A stretch of DNA of 64,000 nucleotides from Lachnospiraceae bacterium. GTDB lineage: Bacteria > Bacillota > Clostridia > Lachnospirales > Lachnospiraceae. The notes under the pieces were generated by a model. That model was not told the origin of the DNA. It searched no databases and saw only the letters and a program-made list of their open reading frames with translations. Location of the stretch: NCBI GenBank assembly GCA_015057085.1, contig SVFB01000062.1, forward strand, positions 1 through 64,000, given 5' to 3'. Positions 27,223-36,777 of this stretch are shown in pieces (position 1 is the stretch's first letter; each line of letters begins with the position of its first letter). A program made the translations under genes and the position numbers.

Positions 27223-28122
27223 TTACAGAACGATATATGGCTCTGAGTGCAGTTTATGATCAACACGAGAATAGAAATACGGATGATCGGATAAGATTTC
27301 GGTCTCTGTTAATTCTAATTCATTTACTTCTTGAATCATGGCAGTTAAAGTGACCGGATCCGGATGCTGATCCGGAATGATAATTACTTCATGAACGCTG
27401 CTTGGGATAATGGTCAGATCGCTTTCGAAATCCTCAGCTAAATCGTCCAGAAAATCAGGATATAATATGACGGAAGCACCGTAAATATTGCGGGCATTGG
27501 ATGCCACATACATAGGAATCGGAGATTCAAAATCCTTAGGAAAATCTGTAAATGTCATTTTCATCAGCAAATCTTCCATTGAATGAATTTGAACCGGTAA
27601 CAGGCGCGGCGAATTGATGATGGCTTGCTGAAACAATTGCTCCGCAGTGACATTCCATAACATGGTATGCGTGCGGCGAACCGGAATGGAAGCGCTGGTA
27701 TCTGATTCCATCGGAAGCAGATAGGAGAATACAACTGCCAAATCCTCGATTCGAATATGAGGAGTTTCACGTAGCAGCTCGCGATTTCTTTCATAATGAA
27801 TTAGCCGCATACAAATGGACTTCTTTGCCTGAGCATAATCCGTATATTTGCTTACATCAAAATCCCTACATGGGGCAGATTTTTCGTATGTTCTTCTAAT
27901 ATCAAATAAAATATCTTCCATGCTGACACCGTCGAGATGTCTTGCATAATAGGGATTTAGATAAATAGTAGGAGCGATATTATATTTGGGATTTCGAATT
28001 GTAATCGAATCCATTTCTACGCTGTTATTTTTCAGATGATGATCCAGTGTGATTTCGACAGGAGCGCAAAATAATTGCTCCAATTCTGTTTTTACAGTTT
28101 TGATAAATGTTTGATATTCCAT
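27223..28122 (-). CDS. DUF5688 family protein of unknown function
   Basis: The 299-residue product matches the DUF5688 pattern that I know from Lachnospiraceae genomes: an opening tail (MEYQTFIKTVKTELEQ), the block PTIYLNPYY, then ERNRELLRETPHI, and the conserved C-terminal SDLTIIPSSVHEVIIIPD. No catalytic motif, transmembrane segment or signal peptide is visible, so it should be cytoplasmic. The start is supported by AAGGAGTC on the minus strand. It lies downstream of the polyamine operon but behind that operon's terminator, and a perfect 8-bp inverted repeat lies 48 bases upstream (28170-28188). No function is proposed. Confidence 0.82.
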   Translation of the reverse strand: MEYQTFIKTVKTELEQLFCAPVEITLDHHLKNNSVEMDSITIRNPKYNIAPTIYLNPYYARHLDGVSMEDILFDIRRTYEKSAPCRDFDVSKYTDYAQAKKSICMRLIHYERNRELLRETPHIRIEDLAVVFSYLLPMESDTSASIPVRRTHTMLWNVTAEQLFQQAIINSPRLLPVQIHSMEDLLMKMTFTDFPKDFESPIPMYVASNARNIYGASVILYPDFLDDLAEDFESDLTIIPSSVHEVIIIPDQHPDPVTLTAMIQEVNELELTETEILSDHPYFYSRVDHKLHSEPYIVL

Positions 28123-28169
28123 GTGACTCCTTCATGGAAATCATTCAATTGTTTAACAGCACAGGGAAA

Positions 28170-28188
28170 TTTGCACGAATCGTGCAAA
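28170..28188. promoter_or_regulatory. Inverted repeat upstream of the DUF5688 gene
   Basis: TTTGCACG and CGTGCAAA flank a three-base centre. It may be an operator for the DUF5688 gene or an extra stem in the intergenic region. No clear -35/-10 pair for that gene is visible. Confidence 0.35.
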
Positions 28189-28225
28189 GAAAAAATCACG
28201 ACACCTGACCGGGATGTCGTGATTT
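28189..28225 (-). terminator. Terminator of the polyamine transporter operon
   Basis: Read on the minus strand, an 11-bp stem (AAATCACGACA / TGTCGTGATTT) with an 11-base loop ends in a run of T residues, about 35 bases after the potC-potD stop. Confidence 0.75.
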
Positions 28226-28259
28226 CACTTTATCAAAAATATTTTGATTTTTCAATAGG

Positions 28260-30146
28260 CTATTGTGACTTGATTTGCTGCCAAAGAGTATTCACATAAG
28301 CGGCGATTTCGTCATCAAGTGCAGAATAGACTTCGCAATTTAAAATAATATCAGAAGATGGATTGATTGCACTATAAAGGCGGTCATCAATATCCATATT
28401 TTCCTGAACATAGAGAATCGGAGAAGCATAATAAACATAATCAAAGTTAACTAGTGCTTCCTCATCTCCACAGAGGAAATCTAAAAAGGCGATGGCTTCG
28501 TCGTAGTTTTCGCAACTCTTTGGAATAAACCATGAATCAATCCAGAGATTGGAGCCTTCATCAGGAACATAATAATTCAGGTTTTCGTTCTCATCCATTG
28601 CCAGGGCTGCCTCTCCGGAGTAGCATACTGCCAGGGCCGCATTTTCAGCAATCATTTCATCCGCAGTTTCATCTACGTAATAAGCACTCACCTGAGGCTT
28701 TTGCTCAAGCAGCAGCTTTTGCGCTTGCTCAAGATGCTCAGGGTTCGTATCATTTAAGGAATAACCAAGTGTAATCAAGGCCGGAGCAAATGCGTCGCGG
28801 ACGGAATTGGTCATAATTAAATCCTCAGTCAGATTGGTATCCCAAATCAAATCCCATGTTTTGACATCTTCTTCGCTATAGACCTTTGTATTGTACAGAA
28901 TTCCTAAGGTACCGTAGAAATAAGGAACGGTATACTCATGAGTTGGATCAAAGGTCGACATATCAATGATGGTTTGATCGATATTGCCATAGTTTTCCAT
29001 CGCCTGATAATCGATGGTCAGAAGCTCATCTTCATCAATTAATTTCTCGATAATATAATCAGAGGTACAAATCAAATCATAGGAGATGGAGCCTGCTTTA
29101 TATTTCGTATACATTTCCTCAGGCTCTTCGTATTCTTCATATTTTACGATGATACCTGTTTCTTCTTCGAATTGTTTTACAAGTCCTTCATCAATATATT
29201 TTCCGTAATTTAATACGGTTAAAGTCTTTGAACCTTTTCCGGAAAGATTTTTCTTTTCAACAAAGACAAATACGGAACCAATCACCAAAATGAAGATGAT
29301 AGCAACGCTGACAATACGTCTTGTGATATTGCCTCGCTTGATGCGTCTGATTTTGCGTTCAGATGCCTTTGGATCCATTATAGGTTCTTTTTGACTGTTT
29401 AAGTTGACCGCAATCAAAAGCAAAAGCACGGTAAAGAACAGGATCGTGGACAGTGCGTAAATTTCCGGTTTGATACCTTTTCGTAACTGTGCATAAAGCA
29501 TGGTTGAGAGCGTATTCACACCTGCTCCTTTTGTGAAATAGGTGATGGAAAAGTCGTCTAAAGACATTGTGACTGCCATCAAAAATCCTGAGAATACACC
29601 TGATCTGATTTCAGGCCAGGTTACTGTGAAAAAGGCTTTCAACGGGCTTGCACCAAGGTCTAAGGCTGCTTCATAGGTGGAGCGGTTTGCCTGCTTTAAT
29701 TTCGGTAGAACATTTAAAATGACATACGGAATATTAAAGGTAATATGCGCAATCAAAACAGTGACAAATCCTAAATTTGTAAATTTTACAAATAAAAGCA
29801 TCATGGAAATACCGGTTACAATATCCGCATTGAGCAACGGAATATTTGTGGCACCAAGATAAATTGTCTGGTTACGCTTTTTCATTGCGCTGATTCCGAT
29901 GGCAGCAAGTGTACCAATCAAGGTTGCAACAATTGCCGAAATCAAAGTGATTTCCAATGTGGTTGCAAAGGCTGTCATAATCGTTTCGGAATGGAAACAA
30001 TTGACATATCTTGAAAGTGTAAATCCACCCCAATTCACACGGGAATCGGAATTGTTAAAGGATAATACAATCAAGACGAAAATCGGCATATACAAAAATA
30101 AAAAGATGAGTGCCATATAAAAGCGGGAGAGTATTTTCTTTACCAT
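28260..30146 (-). CDS. potCD: Spermidine/putrescine ABC transporter: permease PotC fused to substrate-binding PotD
   Basis: One 628-residue reading frame carries two proteins that are usually separate. Residues 1 to about 262 are the PotC permease, with several transmembrane segments and the EAA loop EAALDLGASPLKAFF. Residues about 278-298 are an extra transmembrane helix. Residues about 305-628 are a PotD-type substrate-binding domain (LTVLNYGKYID, SYDLICTSDYII, LWIDSWFIPKS). The fusion tethers the binding protein to the permease, replacing the usual lipid anchor. No stop codon or frame change interrupts the join. It overlaps potB by seven bases. Polyamine specificity is inferred from family and operon. 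Confidence 0.92.
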   Translation of the reverse strand: MVKKILSRFYMALIFLFLYMPIFVLIVLSFNNSDSRVNWGGFTLSRYVNCFHSETIMTAFATTLEITLISAIVATLIGTLAAIGISAMKKRNQTIYLGATNIPLLNADIVTGISMMLLFVKFTNLGFVTVLIAHITFNIPYVILNVLPKLKQANRSTYEAALDLGASPLKAFFTVTWPEIRSGVFSGFLMAVTMSLDDFSITYFTKGAGVNTLSTMLYAQLRKGIKPEIYALSTILFFTVLLLLIAVNLNSQKEPIMDPKASERKIRRIKRGNITRRIVSVAIIFILVIGSVFVFVEKKNLSGKGSKTLTVLNYGKYIDEGLVKQFEEETGIIVKYEEYEEPEEMYTKYKAGSISYDLICTSDYIIEKLIDEDELLTIDYQAMENYGNIDQTIIDMSTFDPTHEYTVPYFYGTLGILYNTKVYSEEDVKTWDLIWDTNLTEDLIMTNSVRDAFAPALITLGYSLNDTNPEHLEQAQKLLLEQKPQVSAYYVDETADEMIAENAALAVCYSGEAALAMDENENLNYYVPDEGSNLWIDSWFIPKSCENYDEAIAFLDFLCGDEEALVNFDYVYYASPILYVQENMDIDDRLYSAINPSSDIILNCEVYSALDDEIAAYVNTLWQQIKSQ

Positions 30147-30964
30147 ATCTGTGTTCCCTCCCCATCTTTATCAAATAAATTTGTAATTGCCATAGAAATC
30201 AGGACGAATACCATCAAAACCAAAGACAAGGCACTTCCGGCATTCCACTGGTTTCCCTGCATAAAGTCCTGTTCGATTACATTTCCAATCAATAATACCT
30301 TTCCACCGCCGAGAATTTGCGAAATTGCGAAAGAGGTCAGTGAAGGGACAAAAACCATAACGATTCCGCTGATGATACCGGATACTGTAAGCGGAACGAT
30401 GATTTTAAAGAGGATTGTAAAGTTATTTGCACCTAAATCCTTGGCTGCTTCAATCCAGTCCTTACGAATGCGATTCATAGAGTTATAAATCGGAAGAAGC
30501 ATAAACGGCAGGAAATCATAGACCATACCAAATACCACCGCAGCCGGTGTGTTTAAAATATCAATTCCCGGTAAACCGATTGAAGTTAATACGGTATTCA
30601 AAACACCGTTTTTGTTTAAAATCTGTTTCCAGGCCAAAATGCGGAGCATAAAATTCATCCACATTGGCAACATAAAGATAAATACAATAAAGCTGTGGCT
30701 TTTGATGTGCAATCCATTTAAAATCATGGCAAGCGGATAGGCAAGCAAAAGGCAAATGAGGGTTGTCAAAATGCCAAGTTCAAAAGAAAGCAAGATTGCT
30801 TTACCGTTTGTGGCTGTAAAAATATTTTGGAAAGCGGACAAATCAAATCCACCTTCGGAATTCGTAAAGGCATAGACGAATATCATGATCATTGGAAGTA
30901 TGATAAATCCAATCATCCAAAGAAGATAAGGTCCGGCCAAAAGCTGTCTCTTAATCTTACTCAT
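30140..30964 (-). CDS. potB: Spermidine/putrescine ABC transporter permease PotB
   Basis: Inner-membrane permease partner of PotC. Start set at the ATG at 30964 ([15 protein letters not shown]), which overlaps the potA stop by eight bases; longer in-frame starts would run far into potA. The 275-residue product has about six transmembrane segments and the EAA motif [17 protein letters not shown] used to dock on the ATPase. It overlaps potA upstream and potCD downstream, so the three are translated together. Confidence 0.94.
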   Translation of the reverse strand: MSKIKRQLLAGPYLLWMIGFIILPMIMIFVYAFTNSEGGFDLSAFQNIFTATNGKAILLSFELGILTTLICLLLAYPLAMILNGLHIKSHSFIVFIFMLPMWMNFMLRILAWKQILNKNGVLNTVLTSIGLPGIDILNTPAAVVFGMVYDFLPFMLLPIYNSMNRIRKDWIEAAKDLGANNFTILFKIIVPLTVSGIISGIVMVFVPSLTSFAISQILGGGKVLLIGNVIEQDFMQGNQWNAGSALSLVLMVFVLISMAITNLFDKDGEGTQIW

Positions 30965-32033
30965 CAATTTCCACCGCCTTTTCATCAGAAGATTCCGGCT
31001 TGTGCATAATTTGAATGTTAAAAGGAATGACTTTGATGCCAACCTTTTGTCCGACTTCATAATATTTTGTGGTATGTACCAGCCATTCATAGCCGTTTGC
31101 CATTACATCAAGTTCGTAATGTACACCTTTAAAAATGTTGGAGGTTACTTCACCTTGCATATATCCATCCTGCGGATCTACAAGTTCCACATCTTCAGGT
31201 CGAATGACTACGTCGACAGGCTTATTACTTCCAAATCCTTTATCTACGCAATCCATTTTGACGCCAAGGATTTCAACCAATTCATCATGAATCATGATTC
31301 CGTCAATGATATTACTGTGTCCGATAAAGTCGGCAACAAAAGCATTTTCAGGCTCATTGTAGATATCTTCAGGAGTGCCAATCTGCTGGATGTATCCCTG
31401 GTTCATAACCACGATGGTATCGGACATGGTGAGGGCTTCTTCCTGATCATGTGTAACATAGACAAATGTGATGCCTAATTCTTCTTTTAAGCGCATCAGT
31501 TCATATTGCATGTTTTGGCGAAGCTTTAAATCCAAAGCGCCAAGAGGCTCATCCAAAAGCAATACCTTCGGCTCATTTACAATCGCACGGGCGATGGCGA
31601 TACGCTGTTGCTGTCCGCCGCTTAAAGAATCTACGGAACGGTTTTCGTATCCGTCAAGGTTTACAAGCTTTAAGGCATACTGAATCTTATCCTTAATATA
31701 TGCGTCGCTTTTTTTGGCAATCTTAAGTCCGAATGCAATATTTTCAGCGATGGTCATATGAGGAAATAAAGAATATTTTTGAAATACTGTATTTAATTTA
31801 CGTTCATTTGCAGGAATGTTAGTAATATCTATATCATCAAATAATATTTTTCCGGTGTCAGGCTTCTCAAATCCGCCTAAAAGACGAAGCGTAGTTGTCT
31901 TTCCACAGCCGGAAGGTCCAAGTAAGGTGACAAATTCATTTTCGCGAATGTATAAATTAAATTCGTCCAATACAGTGGTGTGGTTGTATGACTTTGAAAT
32001 ATCAATAAAGTCAATTAAGTGTTTCTTTCCCAT
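30957..32033 (-). CDS. potA: Spermidine/putrescine ABC transporter ATP-binding protein PotA
   Basis: ATPase that powers polyamine import. The ATG at 32033 is preferred; an in-frame TTG at 32054 overlaps the probable AAAGGG ribosome-binding site. The 358-residue protein has Walker [10 protein letters not shown], the signature LSGGQQQR, Walker [13 protein letters not shown], and a C-terminal TOBE domain (about residues 275-350) typical of the MalK/PotA group. It stands second in the operon, 26 bases after the regulator gene. Confidence 0.95.
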   Translation of the reverse strand: MGKKHLIDFIDISKSYNHTTVLDEFNLYIRENEFVTLLGPSGCGKTTTLRLLGGFEKPDTGKILFDDIDITNIPANERKLNTVFQKYSLFPHMTIAENIAFGLKIAKKSDAYIKDKIQYALKLVNLDGYENRSVDSLSGGQQQRIAIARAIVNEPKVLLLDEPLGALDLKLRQNMQYELMRLKEELGITFVYVTHDQEEALTMSDTIVVMNQGYIQQIGTPEDIYNEPENAFVADFIGHSNIIDGIMIHDELVEILGVKMDCVDKGFGSNKPVDVVIRPEDVELVDPQDGYMQGEVTSNIFKGVHYELDVMANGYEWLVHTTKYYEVGQKVGIKVIPFNIQIMHKPESSDEKAVEIDE

Positions 32034-32059
32034 AATCAATAAAATCCCTTTCAAACAAT

Positions 32060-32599
32060 CTAGAAAAATGGTGGGTTTTTGACCCAGATTAAAACAGCTG
32101 TACGTTCACCGGGGTTTTCGATAAAGTGCTCACTGTTTCCCTTGAAGTAAAACGATTCTCCACTTTTAACCGTGTGGCTTTTGCCTCCTAAATGCAGTCG
32201 CACGGAACCCTTTAACACATATCCGAAATTCTCGGTATCCTGAGGTTGATAAATGGGAGATGTCCCCTTGCTTTCCAATGTCAAACGAACAGGTTCCATC
32301 GTGTTTTTTTGCGCGTTTGGAACAATCCATTCGATTTTTGAATGTGTTTCAGAGTCTGCTTTTTCAAAATAATCATTTGCGGCAAAAACCACCTGCTCGG
32401 GGGCTGCATCGGAGAAAAATTCTGCCGGCGTAGTTCCCAGACATTGTATGATATCAAGCAATGTACCAACGGAAGGACTGTTTTGATTGCGCTCCAGTTG
32501 AGAAATGAATCCCTTGGTTAATTCTGCACGATCCGCCAGTTCCTGTTGGGTTAATCCGTATAACATACGAAGGTCTTTCATGCGTTTACCGATGTCCAT
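32060..32599 (-). CDS. XRE-family regulator with a C-terminal cupin domain, likely controlling the pot operon
   Basis: The 179-residue protein has an N-terminal helix-turn-helix (about residues 1-62, [21 protein letters not shown]) and a C-terminal cupin (about 110-176, with [19 protein letters not shown]). This architecture is shared with PuuR, the E. coli putrescine-responsive repressor, and the gene heads the polyamine transporter operon in many Firmicutes. Binding of a polyamine by the cupin is inferred. A palindrome at 32628-32644, between promoter and start codon, is a candidate operator. Upstream of the ATG is GGAGGG, rather near a strong start. Confidence 0.9.
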   Translation of the reverse strand: MDIGKRMKDLRMLYGLTQQELADRAELTKGFISQLERNQNSPSVGTLLDIIQCLGTTPAEFFSDAAPEQVVFAANDYFEKADSETHSKIEWIVPNAQKNTMEPVRLTLESKGTSPIYQPQDTENFGYVLKGSVRLHLGGKSHTVKSGESFYFKGNSEHFIENPGERTAVLIWVKNPPFF

Positions 32600-32627
32600 T
32601 TTTGGTAACCCTCCAACTTGATTTTTT

Positions 32628-32644
32628 GTTTACTAAAAATAAAC
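32628..32644. promoter_or_regulatory. Candidate operator of the pot operon
   Basis: GTTTA-N7-TAAAC forms an inverted repeat just downstream of the -10 element of the pot promoter. A repressor bound there would block initiation. The likely binder is the XRE-cupin protein encoded by the first gene. Confidence 0.45.
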
Positions 32645-32654
32645 TTCGAATTGT

Positions 32655-32682
32655 ATTTTATTAAATCTATATCAAATGTCAA
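32655..32682 (-). promoter_or_regulatory. Promoter of the pot operon
   Basis: On the minus strand TTGACA (32677-32682) and TAAAAT (32655-32660) are spaced by 16 bases, about 55 bases before the regulator's start codon. Confidence 0.6.
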
Positions 32683-32764
32683 TATACAAAATAAAAAATG
32701 ATTTAAAAATAGTTCTAATTTCATAATAGGCATCAAACTTGATGCAAATAAAGGGAAAAATCCC

Positions 32765-32793
32765 TTGATTTTATAGGGATGGTTTGGTATAGT
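32765..32793 (+). promoter_or_regulatory. Promoter of tRNA-Thr
   Basis: TTGATT (32765-32770), 17 bases, TATAGT (32788-32793), 23 bases before the tRNA. It may also drive the small membrane protein gene downstream. Confidence 0.6.
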
Positions 32794-32816
32794 TATTTTT
32801 GCTTTGGGAAAAGTAT

Positions 32817-32889
<73 letters not shown>

Positions 32890-32916
32890 TTGGTTTTGAT
32901 AGGAGGACAAATTTTT

Positions 32917-33270
32917 ATGGATCAATTTAAGAAATTAAATTTGAAAGATAGCAAAAACCTCATTTTTATTGCGGCTTTTGCAGTTGCCTTTATTGCCGCA
33001 GTTTTGGTGGGAGCGCTTGCTTTTCGTCAGCCAGTGGTGGCAATCGCCTTGATTATGCTTTTGCAGGTGGCAATAGCGGTTTGTCTTCATAATGCAGAAT
33101 TGTGGCTTCACGGTTCCGTCATCATTATCGAGTTAATTATTGGAATTTTAGCATCCAGAATCAGCACGGTGATTATCGGCGCAGTTTTATATGCAGTTAC
33201 AATCGTGATTCTTCGATTCCTCATGGAAGAGAAAAATGAAGGACCTGCCTCGACACAGGCAGCACAATAA
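32917..33270 (+). CDS. Small integral membrane protein of unknown function
   Basis: The ATG at 32917 has AGGAGG at 32901-32906. An in-frame ATG at 32854 lies inside the tRNA and is rejected. The 117-residue product has about four hydrophobic segments (roughly residues 15-35, 40-58, 68-84 and 86-107) and a charged C-terminus. No family is recognised. Placed 27 bases behind tRNA-Thr and ahead of a terminator, it probably comes from a transcript shared with the tRNA. Confidence 0.72.
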   Translation: MDQFKKLNLKDSKNLIFIAAFAVAFIAAVLVGALAFRQPVVAIALIMLLQVAIAVCLHNAELWLHGSVIIIELIIGILASRISTVIIGAVLYAVTIVILRFLMEEKNEGPASTQAAQ

Positions 33271-33284
33271 TATAATCATAAAAA

Positions 33285-33314
33285 GAGTTTCGATGTTCGA
33301 AACTCCTTTTTTTT
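33285..33314 (+). terminator. Rho-independent terminator after the small membrane protein gene
   Basis: A 9-bp stem (GAGTTTCGA / TCGAAACTC, loop TGT) is followed by eight to nine T residues. Confidence 0.88.
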
Positions 33315-33351
33315 AACTCAGACAGCGTTTAATGTTTCATTGGAGAGAAAA

Positions 33352-34005
33352 ATGAATCGAATCAATTATCAGTCTGTCATGGAGCAGGAAATCGCCATGC
33401 TGCAAGAACAAAATAGGGTTCCGAGATTATTGCTGCACAGCTGCTGCGGACCATGCAGTAGTTTTTGCATCAAAAGTTTGAGCGATTATTTTTATGTGAC
33501 AGTTTATTATTACAATCCCAATATTTATCCTCCGGAGGAATATGCGCTAAGAGCAAAGGAGCAGGAGCGTTTTATTAAGGAATTTCCGACAAAATATCCG
33601 GTATCCTTTGTAGAAGGCAGGTTTGATCCTCAGGAGTTCTATCAATGCGTAAAAGGATTAGAGAATCTTCCGGAAGGAGGAGAGCGATGTTTTCGCTGCT
33701 ATCAATTGCGTCTGGAAGATACCGTAAAATATGCAAAAGAAAACAAATTTGATTATTTTACGACTACATTATCCATCAGTCCTTTGAAGAATGCGCAAAA
33801 GTTAAACGAAATCGGCGGAGAATTGGCAAATGCCTACGGAGTCCCGTATTTGTTTTCAGATTTTAAGAAAAAAGATGGATATAAGCAATCGACTTTGATT
33901 GCAAAAGAATATGATATGTATCGACAGTATTACTGCGGTTGCATATTTTCAAAAAAGCAAAGAGATGAAGAGATTGCTAAGAAACAAAGCGAAACAACAG
34001 CTTAA
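33352..34005 (+). CDS. queH: Epoxyqueuosine reductase QueH
   Basis: Reduces epoxyqueuosine in tRNA to queuosine; it is the non-homologous substitute for QueG. The 217-residue protein (DUF208) contains the cysteine clusters [21 protein letters not shown] and YYCGCIFS, which bind the iron-sulfur and second metal centre. The ATG at 33352 follows TTGGAGAG. argH comes after 17 bases, so the two may be cotranscribed, although they have no metabolic link. Confidence 0.93.
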   Translation: MNRINYQSVMEQEIAMLQEQNRVPRLLLHSCCGPCSSFCIKSLSDYFYVTVYYYNPNIYPPEEYALRAKEQERFIKEFPTKYPVSFVEGRFDPQEFYQCVKGLENLPEGGERCFRCYQLRLEDTVKYAKENKFDYFTTTLSISPLKNAQKLNEIGGELANAYGVPYLFSDFKKKDGYKQSTLIAKEYDMYRQYYCGCIFSKKQRDEEIAKKQSETTA

Positions 34006-34022
34006 AGAAAGGAAGTATTATT

Positions 34023-35402
34023 ATGGCACAGTTGTGGGGAGGCAGATTCACAAAAGAAACAGATCAGTTGGTTTATAATTTCAATGCATCCATTTCTTTT
34101 GATCAGAAGTTTTATAAAGAAGATATTACAGGAAGCATAGCGCATGTGAAAATGCTGGCCAAGCAGGGAATTTTGACAGAAGAGGAAGGCAAGCAGATAG
34201 AGAAGACTCTTGGAGAAATCCTTGCCGAAGTAGAAAGCGGATCTTTGGAAATTTCCCCTAAATATGAAGATATTCACAGCTTTGTTGAAGCAACATTGAT
34301 TGATCGATTAGGAGATGTGGGTAAAAAATTACATACAGGACGAAGCCGTAATGATCAGGTGGCTTTGGATATGCGTATGTATACCAGAAATCAGGTGAAA
34401 GAAACAGATGGTCTTTTGAAAGAATTGCTTGAAACAATCCTGAAAATCATGAAGGAAAATACAGAAACCATCATGCCTGGATTTACCCATTTACAAAAAG
34501 CACAGCCGATTACCCTTGCGCATCATATGGGGGCATATTTTGAAATGTTTAAGCGCGATCGCGGTCGCATGCATGATATTTATGAGCGTATGAATTATTG
34601 CCCATTGGGATCCGGTGCTCTTGCAGGCACAACTTATCCGCTGGACAGAGAGTATACAGCATCTCTTCTGGATTTCTACGGCCCTACATTAAATAGTATG
34701 GATGGAGTATCTGACCGCGATTATTTAATTGAGTTTTTAAATGCATTATCCATTATCATGATGCATCTTTCCAGATTCTCTGAGGAAATCATCATTTGGA
34801 ATTCCAATGAGTATCAGTTTGTGGAAATTGATGATGCCTACAGTACCGGAAGTAGTATCATGCCACAAAAGAAAAATCCGGATATTGCGGAATTGGTTCG
34901 TGGCAAGACCGGTCGTGTATACGGCGCATTGATGTCTCTTTTGACAACGATGAAAGGAATTCCGTTGGCATATAATAAAGATATGCAAGAAGATAAGGAA
35001 CTTTCATTTGATGCCATGGATACTGCAAAAGGTTGCATAGCCCTATTTAACGGAATGCTGGCTACATTATCTTTTAAGAAAGAAAACATGCGCTTGTCAG
35101 CAAATAATGGATTTACAAATGCAACAGATGCTGCAGATTATTTGGTTAAACATGGTGTGCCATTCAGAGATGCCCATGGTATCGTAGGTAGATTGGTGCT
35201 GTATTGCATTGATAAAAATTGTGCAATTGATGATTTGTCTCTTGAAGAGCTCAAATCCATCAGTCCTGTCTTCGAAGAAGATCTCTATGATGCGATTTCC
35301 ATGGAGACCTGTGTCAATACCAGACTTACGATTGGAGCACCTTCTAAAGCCTCTATGGATAAAGTTATTTCACTTAACGAGGCTTATCTTGAAAAAAACT
35401 AA
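34023..35402 (+). CDS. argH: Argininosuccinate lyase
   Basis: Last step of arginine synthesis: splits argininosuccinate into arginine and fumarate. The 459-residue protein has the fumarase/aspartase signature [12 protein letters not shown] near residue 278, plus [13 protein letters not shown] and the FTHLQKAQP segment with the catalytic His. AAAGGAAG precedes the ATG. argG is not in the window. A terminator follows. Confidence 0.97.
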   Translation: MAQLWGGRFTKETDQLVYNFNASISFDQKFYKEDITGSIAHVKMLAKQGILTEEEGKQIEKTLGEILAEVESGSLEISPKYEDIHSFVEATLIDRLGDVGKKLHTGRSRNDQVALDMRMYTRNQVKETDGLLKELLETILKIMKENTETIMPGFTHLQKAQPITLAHHMGAYFEMFKRDRGRMHDIYERMNYCPLGSGALAGTTYPLDREYTASLLDFYGPTLNSMDGVSDRDYLIEFLNALSIIMMHLSRFSEEIIIWNSNEYQFVEIDDAYSTGSSIMPQKKNPDIAELVRGKTGRVYGALMSLLTTMKGIPLAYNKDMQEDKELSFDAMDTAKGCIALFNGMLATLSFKKENMRLSANNGFTNATDAADYLVKHGVPFRDAHGIVGRLVLYCIDKNCAIDDLSLEELKSISPVFEEDLYDAISMETCVNTRLTIGAPSKASMDKVISLNEAYLEKN

Positions 35403-35424
35403 ATACGCATTGTGCAAATGTTAC

Positions 35425-35455
35425 AGAAAATCCGTAAATCTTTACGGATTTTCTA
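35425..35455 (+). terminator. Rho-independent terminator after argH
   Basis: A long stem (AGAAAATCCGTAA pairing with TTACGGATTTTCT) is followed by ATTTTC. It begins 23 bases after the argH stop. Confidence 0.7.
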
Positions 35456-35467
35456 TTTTCGTATTCC

Positions 35468-35496
35468 TTGTTTTTTTAAAGTCGTTCCATTAATAT
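35468..35496 (+). promoter_or_regulatory. Promoter of asd
   Basis: TTGTTT (35468-35473), 17 bases, TAATAT (35491-35496), about 55 bases before the asd start. Confidence 0.45.
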
Positions 35497-35516
35497 ATAT
35501 CTAGCAGAAAAACAAA

Positions 35517-35535
35517 TGTCCGCAAGAGACGGACA
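35517..35535 (+). promoter_or_regulatory. Leader hairpin before the asd ribosome-binding site
   Basis: TGTCCG and CGGACA pair around a seven-base loop, ending four bases before GAGGAG. It is too short for a known lysine or SAM riboswitch. It may affect translation or have no role. Confidence 0.3.
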
Positions 35536-35550
35536 AGGAAGAGGAGAAAA

Positions 35551-36642
35551 ATGAGCGAAAAATTAAGAGTCGGTATTTTAGGTGGAACTGGAATGGTTGG
35601 ACAGAGATTTATTTCTTTACTGGAAAACCATCCTTGGTTTGAGGTGACAACAATTGCTGCCAGCCCAAGAAGTGCCGGAAAAACATATCAGGAAGCAATC
35701 GGCGATCGTTGGAAAATGGATACTCCAATGCCGGAGGCTGTTAAGAATATCATTGTAAAGAATGTAAACGAAGTAGAGCAGGTTGCATCTGAAGTTGACT
35801 TTGTTTTCTCTGCAGTAGATATGTCAAAGGATGAAATTAAGGCAATTGAAGAGGCATATGCGAAGACCGAGACCCCTGTTGTTTCAAACAACAGCGCTCA
35901 TCGTTGGACACCGGATGTACCGATGGTTGTTCCGGAAATCAATCCTCAGCATATGGAAGTAATCAAATATCAGAGAGAGCGTCTTGGTACAACAAGAGGA
36001 TTTGTGGCAGTTAAGCCGAATTGTTCAATTCAGTCTTACGCACCGGTTTTAACCGCATGGAAAGAATTTGAGCCATATGAAGTTGTGGTATCTACTTATC
36101 AGGCAATTTCAGGAGCAGGAAAGACCTTTAAGGATTGGCCGGAAATGGTTGGAAATATCATTCCTTATATCGGCGGCGAAGAGGAAAAGTCAGAAAAGGA
36201 ACCACTTCGTGTTTGGGGTTATGTGGATGATCAGAAGAAGGAAATTGTTCCTGCAACATCTCCTGTCATCACTGCACAGTGCATCCGTGTACCTGTATTA
36301 AATGGTCATACAGCATCTGTATTTGTTAAATTTAAGAAAAAGCCTACCAAGGAGCAGTTAATCGAAAAACTTCGTTCTTATTCAGGTGTACCTCAGGAAT
36401 TACAGCTTCCAAGCGCACCAAAGCATTTCATCCAGTACCTAGAAGAGGATAATCGTCCTCAGGTTACAGAAGATGTTAATTATGAGCATGGTATGGGTGT
36501 TTCTGTTGGACGTTTGAGAGAAGATACCGTATATGACTGGAAGTTTGTCGGACTTTCTCATAACACCGTTCGAGGTGCTGCAGGCGGAGCAGTTCTCTGT
36601 GCAGAATTATTGAAGGCACAAGGATATATCACCAAGAAATAA
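35551..36642 (+). CDS. asd: Aspartate-semialdehyde dehydrogenase, archaeal/fungal type
   Basis: Reduces aspartyl phosphate to aspartate semialdehyde for lysine, threonine, methionine and diaminopimelate synthesis. The 363-residue protein has the NADP-binding [13 protein letters not shown] at the N-terminus, the active-site cysteine in KPNCSIQ, and the C-terminal [13 protein letters not shown]. The length and the LENHPWF and [13 protein letters not shown] segments fit the archaeal-type branch common in Clostridia rather than the E. coli type. GAGGAG precedes the ATG. Confidence 0.96.
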   Translation: MSEKLRVGILGGTGMVGQRFISLLENHPWFEVTTIAASPRSAGKTYQEAIGDRWKMDTPMPEAVKNIIVKNVNEVEQVASEVDFVFSAVDMSKDEIKAIEEAYAKTETPVVSNNSAHRWTPDVPMVVPEINPQHMEVIKYQRERLGTTRGFVAVKPNCSIQSYAPVLTAWKEFEPYEVVVSTYQAISGAGKTFKDWPEMVGNIIPYIGGEEEKSEKEPLRVWGYVDDQKKEIVPATSPVITAQCIRVPVLNGHTASVFVKFKKKPTKEQLIEKLRSYSGVPQELQLPSAPKHFIQYLEEDNRPQVTEDVNYEHGMGVSVGRLREDTVYDWKFVGLSHNTVRGAAGGAVLCAELLKAQGYITKK

Positions 36643-36676
36643 AATCATCTTTGGGTACTTTATATTAAAAAATTTC

Positions 36677-36706
36677 AAGGAAACTTCGAAAGAAGTTTCC
36701 TTTTTG
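36677..36706 (+). terminator. Rho-independent terminator after asd
   Basis: A 9-bp stem (GGAAACTTC / GAAGTTTCC) capped by a GAAA tetraloop is followed by TTTTT. Confidence 0.88.
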
Positions 36707-36708
36707 CA

Positions 36709-36737
36709 TTGTATCAGAAATTAAAAAATGATATAAT
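36709..36737 (+). promoter_or_regulatory. Promoter of the ATPase-like/topoisomerase unit
   Basis: TTGTAT (36709-36714), 17 bases, TATAAT (36732-36737), directly after the asd terminator and about 40 bases before the next start. Confidence 0.65.
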
Positions 36738-36777
36738 TTTCGTTGCGTTAAGCAAGTCGTTTGGAGGAAATGAAATA

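Noticed and set aside
35403-35550. Lysine or SAM riboswitch before asd
   Set aside because: After the argH terminator only about 95 bases remain, with one short hairpin; too small for either class.
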